Positions 35,948 through 44,384 of a stretch of DNA of 64,000 nucleotides are shown piece after piece; within the stretch, counting starts at the first letter, position 1, and the number at the start of each line of letters is the position of its first letter. The DNA comes from Caballeronia insecticola (GTDB lineage Bacteria > Pseudomonadota > Gammaproteobacteria > Burkholderiales > Burkholderiaceae), in the NCBI RefSeq assembly GCF_000402035.1, contig NC_021294.1, positions 372,001 to 436,000 of the forward strand. The letters are read 5' to 3'. Below the pieces are notes generated by a model. That model saw only the letters and a program-made list of their open reading frames with translations. It ran no database searches and was not told the DNA's origin. The translations under genes were made by a program, and so were the position numbers.

Positions 35948-37339
35948 ATGAATGCAGCGCCCCGCGCATTCTTCGCCGATCACGCGCGCCTGGCCGATGG
36001 CTGGCAACGCGACGTGCTGTTCGAATGGGACGAGAACGGCGCGCTCGTGCGCGTCACGCCGGACAGCGCCGCGCCCGCGGGCGTCGAACGCGCGCAAGGG
36101 CCGGTCGTGCCCGGCATGCCGAATCTGCATTCGCACGCGTTCCAGCGCGCGATGGCGGGCCTCACCGAATATCGCGCCAGCGCAACCGATACGTTCTGGA
36201 GCTGGCGCGATCTCATGTATCGCTTCGCCGCGAAGATCGGACCGGAGTCGCTCGGGGATATCGCGCGGTGGCTGTACATCGAGATGCTGAAGGCGGGGTA
36301 CACGTCCGTCTGCGAGTTTCATTACGTGCATCACGCACCCGACGGCGCGCCCTACGCGAACCGCGCGGAACTCGCCGAGCGCGTCGTCGATGCGGCTGCG
36401 AGTGCGGGCATCGGCATCACGATGTTGCCCGTGCTCTACGAATACAGCGGCTTCAATCAGAGCGCGCCGCGCGACGATCAACGTCGCTTTCTCAACACGC
36501 CCGACTCGCTGCTCGCCCTGATCGATGCGCTGACGCGCTCGCGGCCGGAGAACGGTACGCGCCGCTACGGCGTGGCGCCGCATTCGCTGCGGGCCGTGTC
36601 CGGCGAATCGCTCGCGGCTTTGATCGAAGGGCTCGACGCGCGTTTGCAGCGCGCGCCGGTGCATATCCATATTTCCGAGCAGGTCGCCGAAATCGAGGCC
36701 TGTCTCGCGGCCACGGGCCAGCGTCCGGTCGAATGGCTGCTCGATCGTTTCGATGTCGATGAACGCTGGTGCCTCGTGCACGCGACGCATATCGACGCCG
36801 GCGAATGCGCGCGTCTCGCGGCCAGCGGCGCGATCGCGGGACTGTGTCTCACGACCGAGGCGAATCTCGGCGACGGCGTGTTTCCGTCGCGCGAATATCT
36901 CGATGCGGGCGGGCGAATCGGCGTAGGCTCGGATAGTCACATTGGCGTCGACTGGCGCTCGGAACTGCGGCTGCTCGAATACGGCCAGCGTTTGTGGCGG
37001 CGCCAGCGCAACGTGCTCGCTTCGTCGACGCAGAGCCGTCCCGCCGATCGTCTCTTCGACGCCGCGCTCGACGGCGGCGCGCACGCAACGGGCCGCGCCG
37101 TCGGCATGCTCGCGCCCGGCAAGCGCGCGGACTGGCTCGTGCTCGACGACGCGCATCCCGGCATCGGCGGCCATGCGCCCGAAACGTGGCTGTCGAGCGT
37201 GATCTTCGGCGAGCATGGCGAGAGCCCGATCCGCGACGTCTTCGTCGGCGGCCGCAAGGTGATCGCCGCGCGCCGGCACGCGCAGGAGGACGAATCGCTC
37301 GCGCGTTATCGTGCCGCTCTGCGCGGTCTGCTCGGCTGA
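35948..37339 (+). CDS. hutF: Formimidoylglutamate deiminase
   Basis: A 463-residue amidohydrolase that converts N-formimino-L-glutamate to N-formyl-L-glutamate and ammonia (EC 3.5.3.13), marking the five-step HutF/HutG route. Metal ligands appear in GMPNLHSHAFQRAM, HIHISEQVAE, and the late SDSHIGVDWRSELR. ACGGAGACAGAC supports the ATG at 35948. Followed by hutG after 18 bases. Confidence 0.95.
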   Translation: MNAAPRAFFADHARLADGWQRDVLFEWDENGALVRVTPDSAAPAGVERAQGPVVPGMPNLHSHAFQRAMAGLTEYRASATDTFWSWRDLMYRFAAKIGPESLGDIARWLYIEMLKAGYTSVCEFHYVHHAPDGAPYANRAELAERVVDAAASAGIGITMLPVLYEYSGFNQSAPRDDQRRFLNTPDSLLALIDALTRSRPENGTRRYGVAPHSLRAVSGESLAALIEGLDARLQRAPVHIHISEQVAEIEACLAATGQRPVEWLLDRFDVDERWCLVHATHIDAGECARLAASGAIAGLCLTTEANLGDGVFPSREYLDAGGRIGVGSDSHIGVDWRSELRLLEYGQRLWRRQRNVLASSTQSRPADRLFDAALDGGAHATGRAVGMLAPGKRADWLVLDDAHPGIGGHAPETWLSSVIFGEHGESPIRDVFVGGRKVIAARRHAQEDESLARYRAALRGLLG

Positions 37340-37355
37340 GGTCATGGAGGTCATG
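37338..37355. repeat. 9-bp tandem duplication at the hutF/hutG junction
   Basis: GAGGTCATG occurs twice in perfect tandem, covering the last two bases of the hutF stop and doubling a GAGG ribosome site just before the hutG ATG. Confidence 0.85.
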
Positions 37356-37357
37356 AA

Positions 37358-38161
37358 ATGGACGGTTCTTCGATCTTCACGCTGGAACGCGGCAGCGCGC
37401 CGCTGCTGATCTCGATTCCGCATCGGGGCACGCGCATTCCCTGTGCGCTCGCCGACGAGATGACGCCCGTCGCACAACGCGTCGAAGATTGCGACTGGCA
37501 TCTGGAACGGCTGTATGCGTTCGGGCGCGAACTGGGCGCGTCGATGCTGACGCCCGAATATGCGCGCTATGTGATCGACCTGAACCGTCCGCCCGACGAT
37601 GCGAATCTCTATCCCGGCCGCGATACGACCGGGCTGTGTCCCGTCGATACCTTCGACAAGGCGCCGCTCTACAAGCCGGGACACGAGCCGTCACGCGAGC
37701 AGATCGATGCGCGCCGCGCGATGTACTGGCAGCCGTATCACGACGCGCTTGCTGGCGAACTCGACCGCTTGCGGCACGCGCATGGCCGCGTGCTGCTGTG
37801 GGAAGCGCATTCGATCCGCTCGGTCGTGCCGCGTTTCTTCGACGGGCGTTTGACGGATTTCAACTTCGGCACTGCGGATGGCGCTTCGGCGGCGCCGGGG
37901 CTGGCGGAGCATCTGGCGGGCATCGTCGGGCGTGACGGCCGCTATACGACGGTGGCGAACGGACGCTTCAAGGGCGGCTACATCACACGGCACTATGGCC
38001 GCCCGGCGGATGGCGTTCACTCGATTCAACTGGAGTTGACGCAGGTCACCTACATGAAAGAATCGGCGCCGTTTGCTTACGACGAAGCGCTCGCCAGCGA
38101 GGTGCAGCCGCTCCTGCGCGAGCTGGTTTGGGCGGCGGTCGCTTATGTGTCGGCTGCGTGA
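37358..38161 (+). CDS. hutG: N-formylglutamate deformylase
   Basis: A 267-residue hydrolase that releases formate and L-glutamate (EC 3.5.1.68), ending histidine degradation. FGH_amidohydrolase features are PLLISIPHRGTRIP, DLNRPPDDANLYPGR, LLWEAHSIRS and FNFGTADG. It is the last gene of the hutHCDFG block; no clear terminator follows. Confidence 0.94.
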   Translation: MDGSSIFTLERGSAPLLISIPHRGTRIPCALADEMTPVAQRVEDCDWHLERLYAFGRELGASMLTPEYARYVIDLNRPPDDANLYPGRDTTGLCPVDTFDKAPLYKPGHEPSREQIDARRAMYWQPYHDALAGELDRLRHAHGRVLLWEAHSIRSVVPRFFDGRLTDFNFGTADGASAAPGLAEHLAGIVGRDGRYTTVANGRFKGGYITRHYGRPADGVHSIQLELTQVTYMKESAPFAYDEALASEVQPLLRELVWAAVAYVSAA

Positions 38162-38253
38162 GTCTGTCCGCCAGATGGCGATTGGCTGTCGAATCTGTAC
38201 GTCGGAATTGATGTGAATCGATTACGCCTGTGGCGCGACGGCATCGGCGCTCG

Positions 38254-38275
38254 ATAAAAATCATATAAAAATCAT
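38254..38275. repeat. Perfect 11-bp tandem repeat
   Basis: ATAAAAATCAT twice head to tail, one helical turn apart, in the 330-bp gene-free stretch between hutG and the DUF4148 gene. The rest of that gap (38162-38492) is AT-richer than the surroundings and holds GGGGTTTCCCC and the promoter of the next gene, but no coding signal. Confidence 0.7.
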
Positions 38276-38492
38276 GAATTTACGACGGAAAGAAAGCCTT
38301 CGCTGACCCGAATCTCCGCCTCGCCCCGCGAAATGCATTGTTGCGAAACGAACAATTATGTTTCGTGCAAATTGGGGTTTCCCCTAGGTCATCGTCCTCC
38401 TACACTTGTCTTCAAGCGAAACGAAATCAGAAGCTACTTAAAAAACTTTCGATTCAGTTTCGATTTCAAAACAAGACTATTGGAGGTTCATC

Positions 38493-38804
38493 ATGATCAA
38501 GGCATTCGTTCCCGCACTCGTCATCGCTTCGGCTCTCGCTGCTCCGACTTTCGCGTTCGCGCAAGACAACGGCCCGGTGACCCGCGCGCAAGTTCGCGCA
38601 GAGCTGGTTCAGCTCGAAAAGGCGGGCTACAACCCGTCCGCCGATCACGCTACCTATCCGCAAAACATTCAAGCCGCCGAATCGCGCGTGAATGCGCAAC
38701 AAGGTACGTCGTCGTACGGTGCTTCGACGGCAGGCTCGTCGCAATCGGGCGCACGTCAGGCCGTGTCGATGTCGGATCGTAATTCGGTGTACTTCGGCCA
38801 TTAA
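38493..38804 (+). CDS. DUF4148-domain secreted protein
   Basis: A 103-residue protein with a clear Sec signal peptide (residues 1-23, cleavage after FAFA) and the DUF4148 motif typical of Burkholderiales (PVTRAQVRAELVQLEKAGYNP). The C-terminal part is Ser/Gly/Gln-rich and disordered. Exported to the periplasm; function unknown. TTGGAGG precedes the ATG, and a strong terminator follows at 38931. Confidence 0.9.
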   Translation: MIKAFVPALVIASALAAPTFAFAQDNGPVTRAQVRAELVQLEKAGYNPSADHATYPQNIQAAESRVNAQQGTSSYGASTAGSSQSGARQAVSMSDRNSVYFGH

Positions 38805-38930
38805 GCGCCTACGAACACAACGATTTTGAAGTGGCGGTAGAAGTAGAGAAGTGGCTGTTGCAGTAGACGGTGGAAAGCGCAGTAAATTGCGAGAAGTGTA
38901 ATAGCAGTACCGTAGTAAGCAGCTCCACGA

Positions 38931-38964
38931 ACGCCGACCGCGAAGTATCGCGGCCGGCGTTTTT
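38931..38964 (+). terminator. Rho-independent terminator
   Basis: ACGCCG-A-CCGCGA pairs with TCGCGG-C-CGGCGT around an AGTA loop, followed by TTTTT. It terminates the DUF4148 transcript. The 270 bases beyond it, up to the DUF1996 gene, are AT-rich with no gene. Confidence 0.9.
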
Positions 38965-39236
38965 CATTTTGTGGGCTCGCTTTCGAATAATCGTGCGCGC
39001 GCAATCGGTTGCTTAATGGCAGGCATTATTCTCATAAAAAGCAAATTCCTTACTGAATCGCCGCACGATTGCAAAAACACATGACAAATAATCGAAAAAC
39101 ATTTTCATGTGGATGGGCCGATATCCTAGAATACTTTCTGGCAGAACCGCGAAAACCAGCCTGGGCGCCATTATTCAGAATGGTTTGAGTAGTTGTGCCT
39201 ATCATTTCGATTTTCATTGAAAAACTGAGGGTAGCC

Positions 39237-40562
39237 ATGAAAAAAAAGCCCGCATTGCTGCGGTTTCTAATACTCCTGGTTCTCTCGGTCATTGCTAAGA
39301 CAGCCTACCCTGGGCAATTCAACACGCAATGCGCCTATTCTCATACCAAGCCTGATGATTCGATCGTTCGTTACGGATTGCCGGGCCTTGCCATGCAACA
39401 CGACTTTTTCGGCAACAAAACGACGGACGCCTATAGCGATCTCGCAAAACTCAATCTCAATAAGGCCACGACCTGCAACGTCACGGCCGACGCGTCCGCC
39501 TACTGGGCGCCGCAACTGAAAAGAGCTGCCGGTATCGTTGTTCCCGATTTTCAGAAAACGTATTACAGAAAGGACACCGCGCTGCCGCTAGTCACCGCGA
39601 TTCCGCAGGGTCTGGAGATGCTCGCCGGCGACCATCACGGCACCGCCGCCAATCCCGCCGTTTCATTTTTTTGTGCCAACAAGGGCTATACAGGCGATCC
39701 GCCGACGAGTTGCCCGGTCGTCAACGGTAATGCGCAGCTCGATATCGTGGTGTATTTTCCGGACTGTTGGGATGGCGAGCACATCAAGCCGGATTTCTCC
39801 GCCGGTGTTCAGAATATGACGTACCACAACAAGGACGGCTCCTGTCCCGAAGCGTATCCGATCAAAATTCAGCAACTCGAAATGAATATTCAGTACACGC
39901 TTGGAAACAACGGCGATCTGAACGGCGCTCAGTTATCCATGGACCCGATCATGGTGAATGGCGTATTGACGCCGCAATGGGGAAGCCTTTATACGGCGCA
40001 TGCCGACTTCATCAACGCGTGGAAGCCTGACAGCATGCAATATGCAACCGATGTGTGCTCCAATAATGGCGATACCGCGTGCAGCAACAATATTCCGACA
40101 TATTATTCACCGGCTACCGCGGATACCTGGCTGGATGCCGCTGGCACGCCTCATAACGGAGATCAGAAGCTGCGCGTGGGTCCGGGCGACATCATCTTCA
40201 TGAAATTCCCGACGCCCACGAATACGACAGAATATCCGTACGCAAGCGCCGGCGTGCAGACTCAGGGAGGCAACGTTTCCAACTCATCGGCGGTCTACCT
40301 TTATGTTTTCGCGGCGGCGACTAACTGGGACGACGCGAACACGCCGCCGACCGTCAGCGCCTGCACGTCGCAATCCGTGGGCGCCATCTATCTCGACAAT
40401 GTCAATCAGCTCCGCGTGAATGGCATCGACAGTTACGTCAAACAGCAGATCGCCTCGAAAGCGCCGGAGACCGCGATCTGCATCAAGAACAACACGTCGA
40501 ACGTGGTCGAATTCAACTCGCGCGAAATGAAAACCGGGGTGCCTGCCCTGTTCCTGAAATAA
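39237..40562 (+). CDS. DUF1996-domain secreted protein
   Basis: A 441-residue exported protein with a signal peptide at residues 1-28 (MKKKPALLRFLILLVLSVIA). The region FNTQCAYSHTKPDDSIVRYG through GDHHGTAANP to PDCWDGEHIKP follows the DUF1996 pattern, best known from secreted fungal proteins and some bacteria. It has many Cys residues, likely disulfide-bonded. GAGGG precedes the ATG at 39237. The gene is noticeably lower in GC than its neighbours, suggesting acquisition. No enzymatic activity can be assigned. Confidence 0.8.
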   Translation: MKKKPALLRFLILLVLSVIAKTAYPGQFNTQCAYSHTKPDDSIVRYGLPGLAMQHDFFGNKTTDAYSDLAKLNLNKATTCNVTADASAYWAPQLKRAAGIVVPDFQKTYYRKDTALPLVTAIPQGLEMLAGDHHGTAANPAVSFFCANKGYTGDPPTSCPVVNGNAQLDIVVYFPDCWDGEHIKPDFSAGVQNMTYHNKDGSCPEAYPIKIQQLEMNIQYTLGNNGDLNGAQLSMDPIMVNGVLTPQWGSLYTAHADFINAWKPDSMQYATDVCSNNGDTACSNNIPTYYSPATADTWLDAAGTPHNGDQKLRVGPGDIIFMKFPTPTNTTEYPYASAGVQTQGGNVSNSSAVYLYVFAAATNWDDANTPPTVSACTSQSVGAIYLDNVNQLRVNGIDSYVKQQIASKAPETAICIKNNTSNVVEFNSREMKTGVPALFLK

Positions 40563-40574
40563 CGCCCGCGCTTC

Positions 40575-41303
40575 TCAACGGGCGGCGTGCGGCGAAACCG
40601 CGCCGCACGCACGCAGTACGAGCCGCACGACCTCTTCCGTCTCTTGGTCGTAAGCCTTGCGGGTGAGCGCGCGCCGTCCCTTCAGCGCGCGAATCTGCGC
40701 ATCGAAGTCGGCGTAATGCTGGGTGATGGCCCAGATCAGGAACATGAAGGTCTGCGGCTCGACAGGCGCGACGAGGCCGCGCGCAATCCATCCTTCTATC
40801 ACCGTGACGCGCGTGTCCAGCCACGGCTTGACGCGCTCGTTGAGCACGTCCTGCATGTGATGCGCGCCGTGGATGATCTCGCTCGCCCACACCTTCGAGC
40901 CGAGCGGTCTGCGTCGCGATAACTCCATCTTTGCGCGCACGTAGCCGCCTATCGCTTCGACCGGATCGTCGCTGCATTCGAACGTATCCGCCGCGCGATG
41001 CCAGTCCTCGAACAAGTCCTCCAGCACGCGGCGATAGAGCGCGAGCTTCGTCGGGAAGTAGTAGTGCAGGTTGGCTTTCGGCAAGCCGGCGCGCTCGGCG
41101 ATCATCGCGGTGCTCGCGCCTTCCAGTCCTTTCTCCGCGAAGACTTCTTCCGCGCAGGCCAGAAGCTGCGCTTCGTTGCTCTCGCGAATCTGCGCGCGGC
41201 GGCGTCGCAAAGGCGGCGCTGCGTCTTCGGTTTCGGTTTCGGTGATGCCGTCAGCCGTGTCGTCGTGTCTCATCGTCGAGTTCGTTCGCCGTGTGTGCCG
41301 CAT
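40575..41303 (-). CDS. rutR: TetR-family regulator, RutR type
   Basis: A 242-residue regulator with an N-terminal TetR HTH (ACAEEVFAEKGLEGASTAMIAERAGLPKANLHYYFPTK) and a C-terminal domain of RutR type (YFPTKLALYRRVLEDLFEDWH, EIIHGAHHMQDVL, WAITQHYADFDAQI). RutR senses uracil and thymine. It is divergent from the pyrimidine catabolism operon, and a RutR-like palindrome lies on that promoter. The start may be the ATG at 41303 or 41273; the segment between is not conserved-looking. Confidence 0.85.
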   Translation of the reverse strand: MRHTRRTNSTMRHDDTADGITETETEDAAPPLRRRRAQIRESNEAQLLACAEEVFAEKGLEGASTAMIAERAGLPKANLHYYFPTKLALYRRVLEDLFEDWHRAADTFECSDDPVEAIGGYVRAKMELSRRRPLGSKVWASEIIHGAHHMQDVLNERVKPWLDTRVTVIEGWIARGLVAPVEPQTFMFLIWAITQHYADFDAQIRALKGRRALTRKAYDQETEEVVRLVLRACGAVSPHAAR

Positions 41304-41431
41304 CGTGCCTCAATCGCGTGGTTCGTGCACGCCGCGCTGCATCGCGACGAAAGTGCTGCCAGCGTCAATGTCCGCCGATGCTGCATCGCAATGGCACGCT
41401 TATCGCTTTGTATGCTCGCACACGAAACACG

Positions 41432-41460
41432 TTGATTTGCTTATTTTAATCGGCTACAAC
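41432..41460 (+). promoter_or_regulatory. Promoter of the pyrimidine catabolism operon
   Basis: TTGATT (41432-41437), 17-bp spacer, TACAAC (41455-41460). The RutR-like palindrome begins at the last base of the -10. About 190 bases of leader separate it from the first gene; the rest of the 343-bp intergenic region shows no gene. Confidence 0.6.
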
Positions 41461-41477
41461 CTGTCCAACTGGACAGG
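41460..41477. promoter_or_regulatory. RutR-like operator
   Basis: CCTGTCCAACTGGACAGG: 8-bp arms around a 2-bp centre. E. coli RutR sites are TTGACCA-NN-TGGTCAA, the same geometry with shared CCA-NN-TGG core. Confidence 0.75.
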
Positions 41478-41646
41478 ATTTGAAGAGCGCTCGCAACCAG
41501 AGAAGCGCGGCATTCGCATCAATCATCGCAGAACAGAAATCGTGCACCGGGCGCGTGCGGCGCTGCACCGCCGGCGACCGCAAGCGCCCGGCATGCACGA
41601 ACCCAGGTCACTCACATACGAAGTCCGATCGTAAGGAGCGAGGCGA

Positions 41647-42927
41647 ATGAACGTGGCAACGGATGCAATCAGAGAGGCTGGTCTCGATACGTCCATCAAG
41701 GTGAACGGTCAACGCTTATGGGACAGTCTCATGACGATGGCCAGGATCGGCGCGACGCCCAAAGGTGGCGTCTGCCGCCTGGCGCTGACCGATCTCGACC
41801 GCGAAGGACGCGATCTGATCGTGAGCTGGGCGAAGGAAGCGGGCTGCACGGTGAGCGTCGATCAAATGGGCAACGTGTTCATGCGGCGCGCGGGGCGCAA
41901 TCCCGACGCGCTTCCCGTCATGACCGGCTCGCACGCGGACTCGCAACCGACCGGCGGACGTTTCGACGGCATCTACGGCGTGCTCGGCGGGCTCGAAGTG
42001 ATTCGCTCGCTCAACGATCGCGGCATCGAGACGGAGCATCCGATCGAAGTCGTCATCTGGACCAACGAAGAAGGCTCGCGTTTCGCGCCGGCGATGGTCG
42101 CATCGGGCGTGTTCGCGGGCGTGTTCTCGCTGGACTACGGCCTGTCGCGCAAGGACGTCGATGGCAAGACGATCGGCGAGGAACTGCAGCGCATTGGCTA
42201 TGCGGGCGATCTGCCGTGCGGCGGCCGCAAGCTGCATGCGGCGTTCGAACTGCATATCGAGCAAGGTCCGATACTCGAAGCCGAAGACAAGACGATTGGC
42301 GTCGTCACCGATGCGCAGGGTCAGCGTTGGTACGAGATCACGCTGACGGGCCAGGAAGCGCACGCGGGCCCGACGCCGATGCCGCGCCGCAAGGACGCGT
42401 TGCTCGGTGCGGCGCGCGTGGTGGATCTCGTCAACCGCATCGGGCTCGATCACGCGCCGCTCGCGTGCGCGACGGTCGGCATGATGCAGGTGTATCCGAA
42501 CTCGCGCAATGTGATTCCGGGCCGCGTGTTCTTCACCGTCGATTTCCGTCATCCCGACGATGCCGTGCTCGCACGCATGGACGCCGCGTTGCGCGAAGGC
42601 GTTGCGCGTATCGCGGGCGAAATCGGCCTGCAAAACGAGCTCGAACAAATCTTCTACTACGAGCCGGTCAAGTTCGATGCCGCGTGTGTCGCGTCCGTGC
42701 GCGCGGCGGCGCAGCGCTTCGGCTACTCGCATCGCGACATGGTGTCGGGCGCGGGCCACGACGCGTGCTATCTCTCGCAGGTTGCGCCGACGTCGATGGT
42801 CTTCGTGCCTTGCGTCGACGGCATCAGCCATAACGAAATCGAAGACGCGTCGCAGGAATGGATCGAGGCGGGCGCGAACGTGCTGCTGCACGCCATGCTC
42901 GAGCGCGCGTCGGAACCGGTCACGTAA
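41647..42927 (+). CDS. hyuC: N-carbamoyl-beta-alanine amidohydrolase (HyuC/AmaB-type M20 hydrolase)
   Basis: A 426-residue binuclear metallohydrolase. Metal ligands are visible in GSHADSQPTGGRFDG, WTNEEGSRFAP, ELHIEQGP and SGAGHDA. In this operon it should cleave N-carbamoyl-beta-alanine (from uracil) to beta-alanine, CO2 and ammonia; the family also includes L-carbamoylases and allantoate hydrolases, so specificity comes from context. TAAGGAGCGAGG precedes the ATG. First gene of the RutR-controlled operon. Confidence 0.9.
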   Translation: MNVATDAIREAGLDTSIKVNGQRLWDSLMTMARIGATPKGGVCRLALTDLDREGRDLIVSWAKEAGCTVSVDQMGNVFMRRAGRNPDALPVMTGSHADSQPTGGRFDGIYGVLGGLEVIRSLNDRGIETEHPIEVVIWTNEEGSRFAPAMVASGVFAGVFSLDYGLSRKDVDGKTIGEELQRIGYAGDLPCGGRKLHAAFELHIEQGPILEAEDKTIGVVTDAQGQRWYEITLTGQEAHAGPTPMPRRKDALLGAARVVDLVNRIGLDHAPLACATVGMMQVYPNSRNVIPGRVFFTVDFRHPDDAVLARMDAALREGVARIAGEIGLQNELEQIFYYEPVKFDAACVASVRAAAQRFGYSHRDMVSGAGHDACYLSQVAPTSMVFVPCVDGISHNEIEDASQEWIEAGANVLLHAMLERASEPVT

Positions 42928-42944
42928 CAAGCCACGTAACAAGC
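42921..42944. repeat. 12-bp tandem duplication across a stop codon
   Basis: CACGTAACAAGC occurs twice in perfect tandem; the first copy contains the TAA stop of the amidohydrolase gene. Confidence 0.85.
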
Positions 42945-43027
42945 GTTTTTCCGTTCTTACCTCGAAGCCGTCCGCGACCCCACGCGCGGACGCAAGGCAC
43001 CGTCACGCCCAGAAAAAAGGAACGCGC

Positions 43028-44362
43028 ATGACCCATAAAGCCATCGGCGATATCGCGAGTCAGCGTCTCACGCAAGAACAGCTCGCATGCGAATTCTCCG
43101 ACGTCGCGCCGCTGCTCGACGCCACCGCCGCAGCCGCCGCCGCAAGCCGCTGCCATTACTGCTACGACGCGCCCTGCGTGCAGGCATGTCCGACGCAGAT
43201 CGACATTCCGGGCTTCATTCGCAAGATCGGCAACGGCAATCTGAAGGGCGCGGCCGTCGACATTCTTTCGGCCAATCCGCTCGGCGGCATGTGCGCGCGC
43301 GTTTGCCCGACGGAGATTCTTTGCGAAGGTAGTTGCGTACGCAATCATCCGGGCGATGCGCCCGTGCAGATCGGCGCATTGCAACGCCACGCGACCGATG
43401 CGGCGATGGCGAAGGGCGCGCCGCTCTTTTCGCGCGCGCCGGAGACGGGCCGGCGCATTGCGATCGTCGGCGCGGGACCGGCGGGGCTCGCGTGCGCGTA
43501 TCGTCTCGCGCTGGCGGGACATCGCGCGGTGATCTTCGATGCGCGCGCAAAGCCCGGCGGCCTCAACGAGTACGGCATCGCGGCATACAAGACGGTCGAA
43601 GACTTTGCGCAGCGCGAAATCGAGTGGCTGTATTCGATTGACGGCATCGAGATCGAGACGGGCCGTGCGCTCGGCCGCGACTTCACGCTCGACGATCTGC
43701 GCAAACAGTACGACGCCGTGTTCATCGGCTTCGGGCTGGCGGGCGTGCGCGAACTGGCGCTCGAAGGCGAGTCGCTTAGCGGCGTGATGAACGCGGTGGA
43801 TTTCATCGAGCAAGTGCGTCAGGCCGACGATCTCGCGAGCGTGCCGGTCGGGCGTCGCGTGGTCGTGATCGGCGGCGGCAACACGGCCGTCGATGCATGC
43901 GTGCAGTCCGCCAAGCTCGGCGCGACGAGCGTGACGATGGCATATCGCCGCGGCGTCGACAACATGAGCGCGACGTGGGCCGAGCGCGAATTCGCGCAGA
44001 CGAACGGCGTCACGATCGTTACGCATGCAAAGCCTGTGCGATTGATCGGCGAAAACGGCCAGGTGACCGGCGTCGAATTCGAGCGCGATGCGGAGCGCTT
44101 CGTGATCGCGGCGGACATGGTGCTGAAGGCGATCGGTCAGACGCTCGTGCCCGTCGGCATCGAACGCGAGTTGCTGACGCTCGACGGCGGACGCATCGTC
44201 ACGGATGAAAACCGTCAGACGACGCTCTCGAAAGTGTGGGCCGGCGGCGATTGCGCGACCCACGAAGGACTCGATCTCACCGTGCAGGCCGTGCAGGACG
44301 GCAAGCTCGCGGCGGCGTCCATCGACGCATCGTTCGAGCTGACTGCGATCAAAGCCGCCTGA
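43028..44362 (+). CDS. preT: NAD-dependent dihydropyrimidine dehydrogenase subunit PreT
   Basis: A 444-residue flavoprotein, the electron-input subunit. It has N-terminal iron-sulfur cysteines (CHYCYDAPCVQACP at about 42-55, then GGMCARVCPTEILCEGSC), FAD-binding IVGAGPAGLACAYRLALAG and NAD-binding VVIGGGNTAVDACVQSAKLG. With PreA it reduces uracil or thymine to the dihydro form with NADH (EC 1.3.1.1). AAGGAACGCGC precedes the ATG at 43028; the frame is open upstream but without homologous sequence. preA follows after 22 bases. Confidence 0.95.
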   Translation: MTHKAIGDIASQRLTQEQLACEFSDVAPLLDATAAAAAASRCHYCYDAPCVQACPTQIDIPGFIRKIGNGNLKGAAVDILSANPLGGMCARVCPTEILCEGSCVRNHPGDAPVQIGALQRHATDAAMAKGAPLFSRAPETGRRIAIVGAGPAGLACAYRLALAGHRAVIFDARAKPGGLNEYGIAAYKTVEDFAQREIEWLYSIDGIEIETGRALGRDFTLDDLRKQYDAVFIGFGLAGVRELALEGESLSGVMNAVDFIEQVRQADDLASVPVGRRVVVIGGGNTAVDACVQSAKLGATSVTMAYRRGVDNMSATWAEREFAQTNGVTIVTHAKPVRLIGENGQVTGVEFERDAERFVIAADMVLKAIGQTLVPVGIERELLTLDGGRIVTDENRQTTLSKVWAGGDCATHEGLDLTVQAVQDGKLAAASIDASFELTAIKAA

Positions 44363-44384
44363 CTCATAAAGGAGCCGAACAAAC

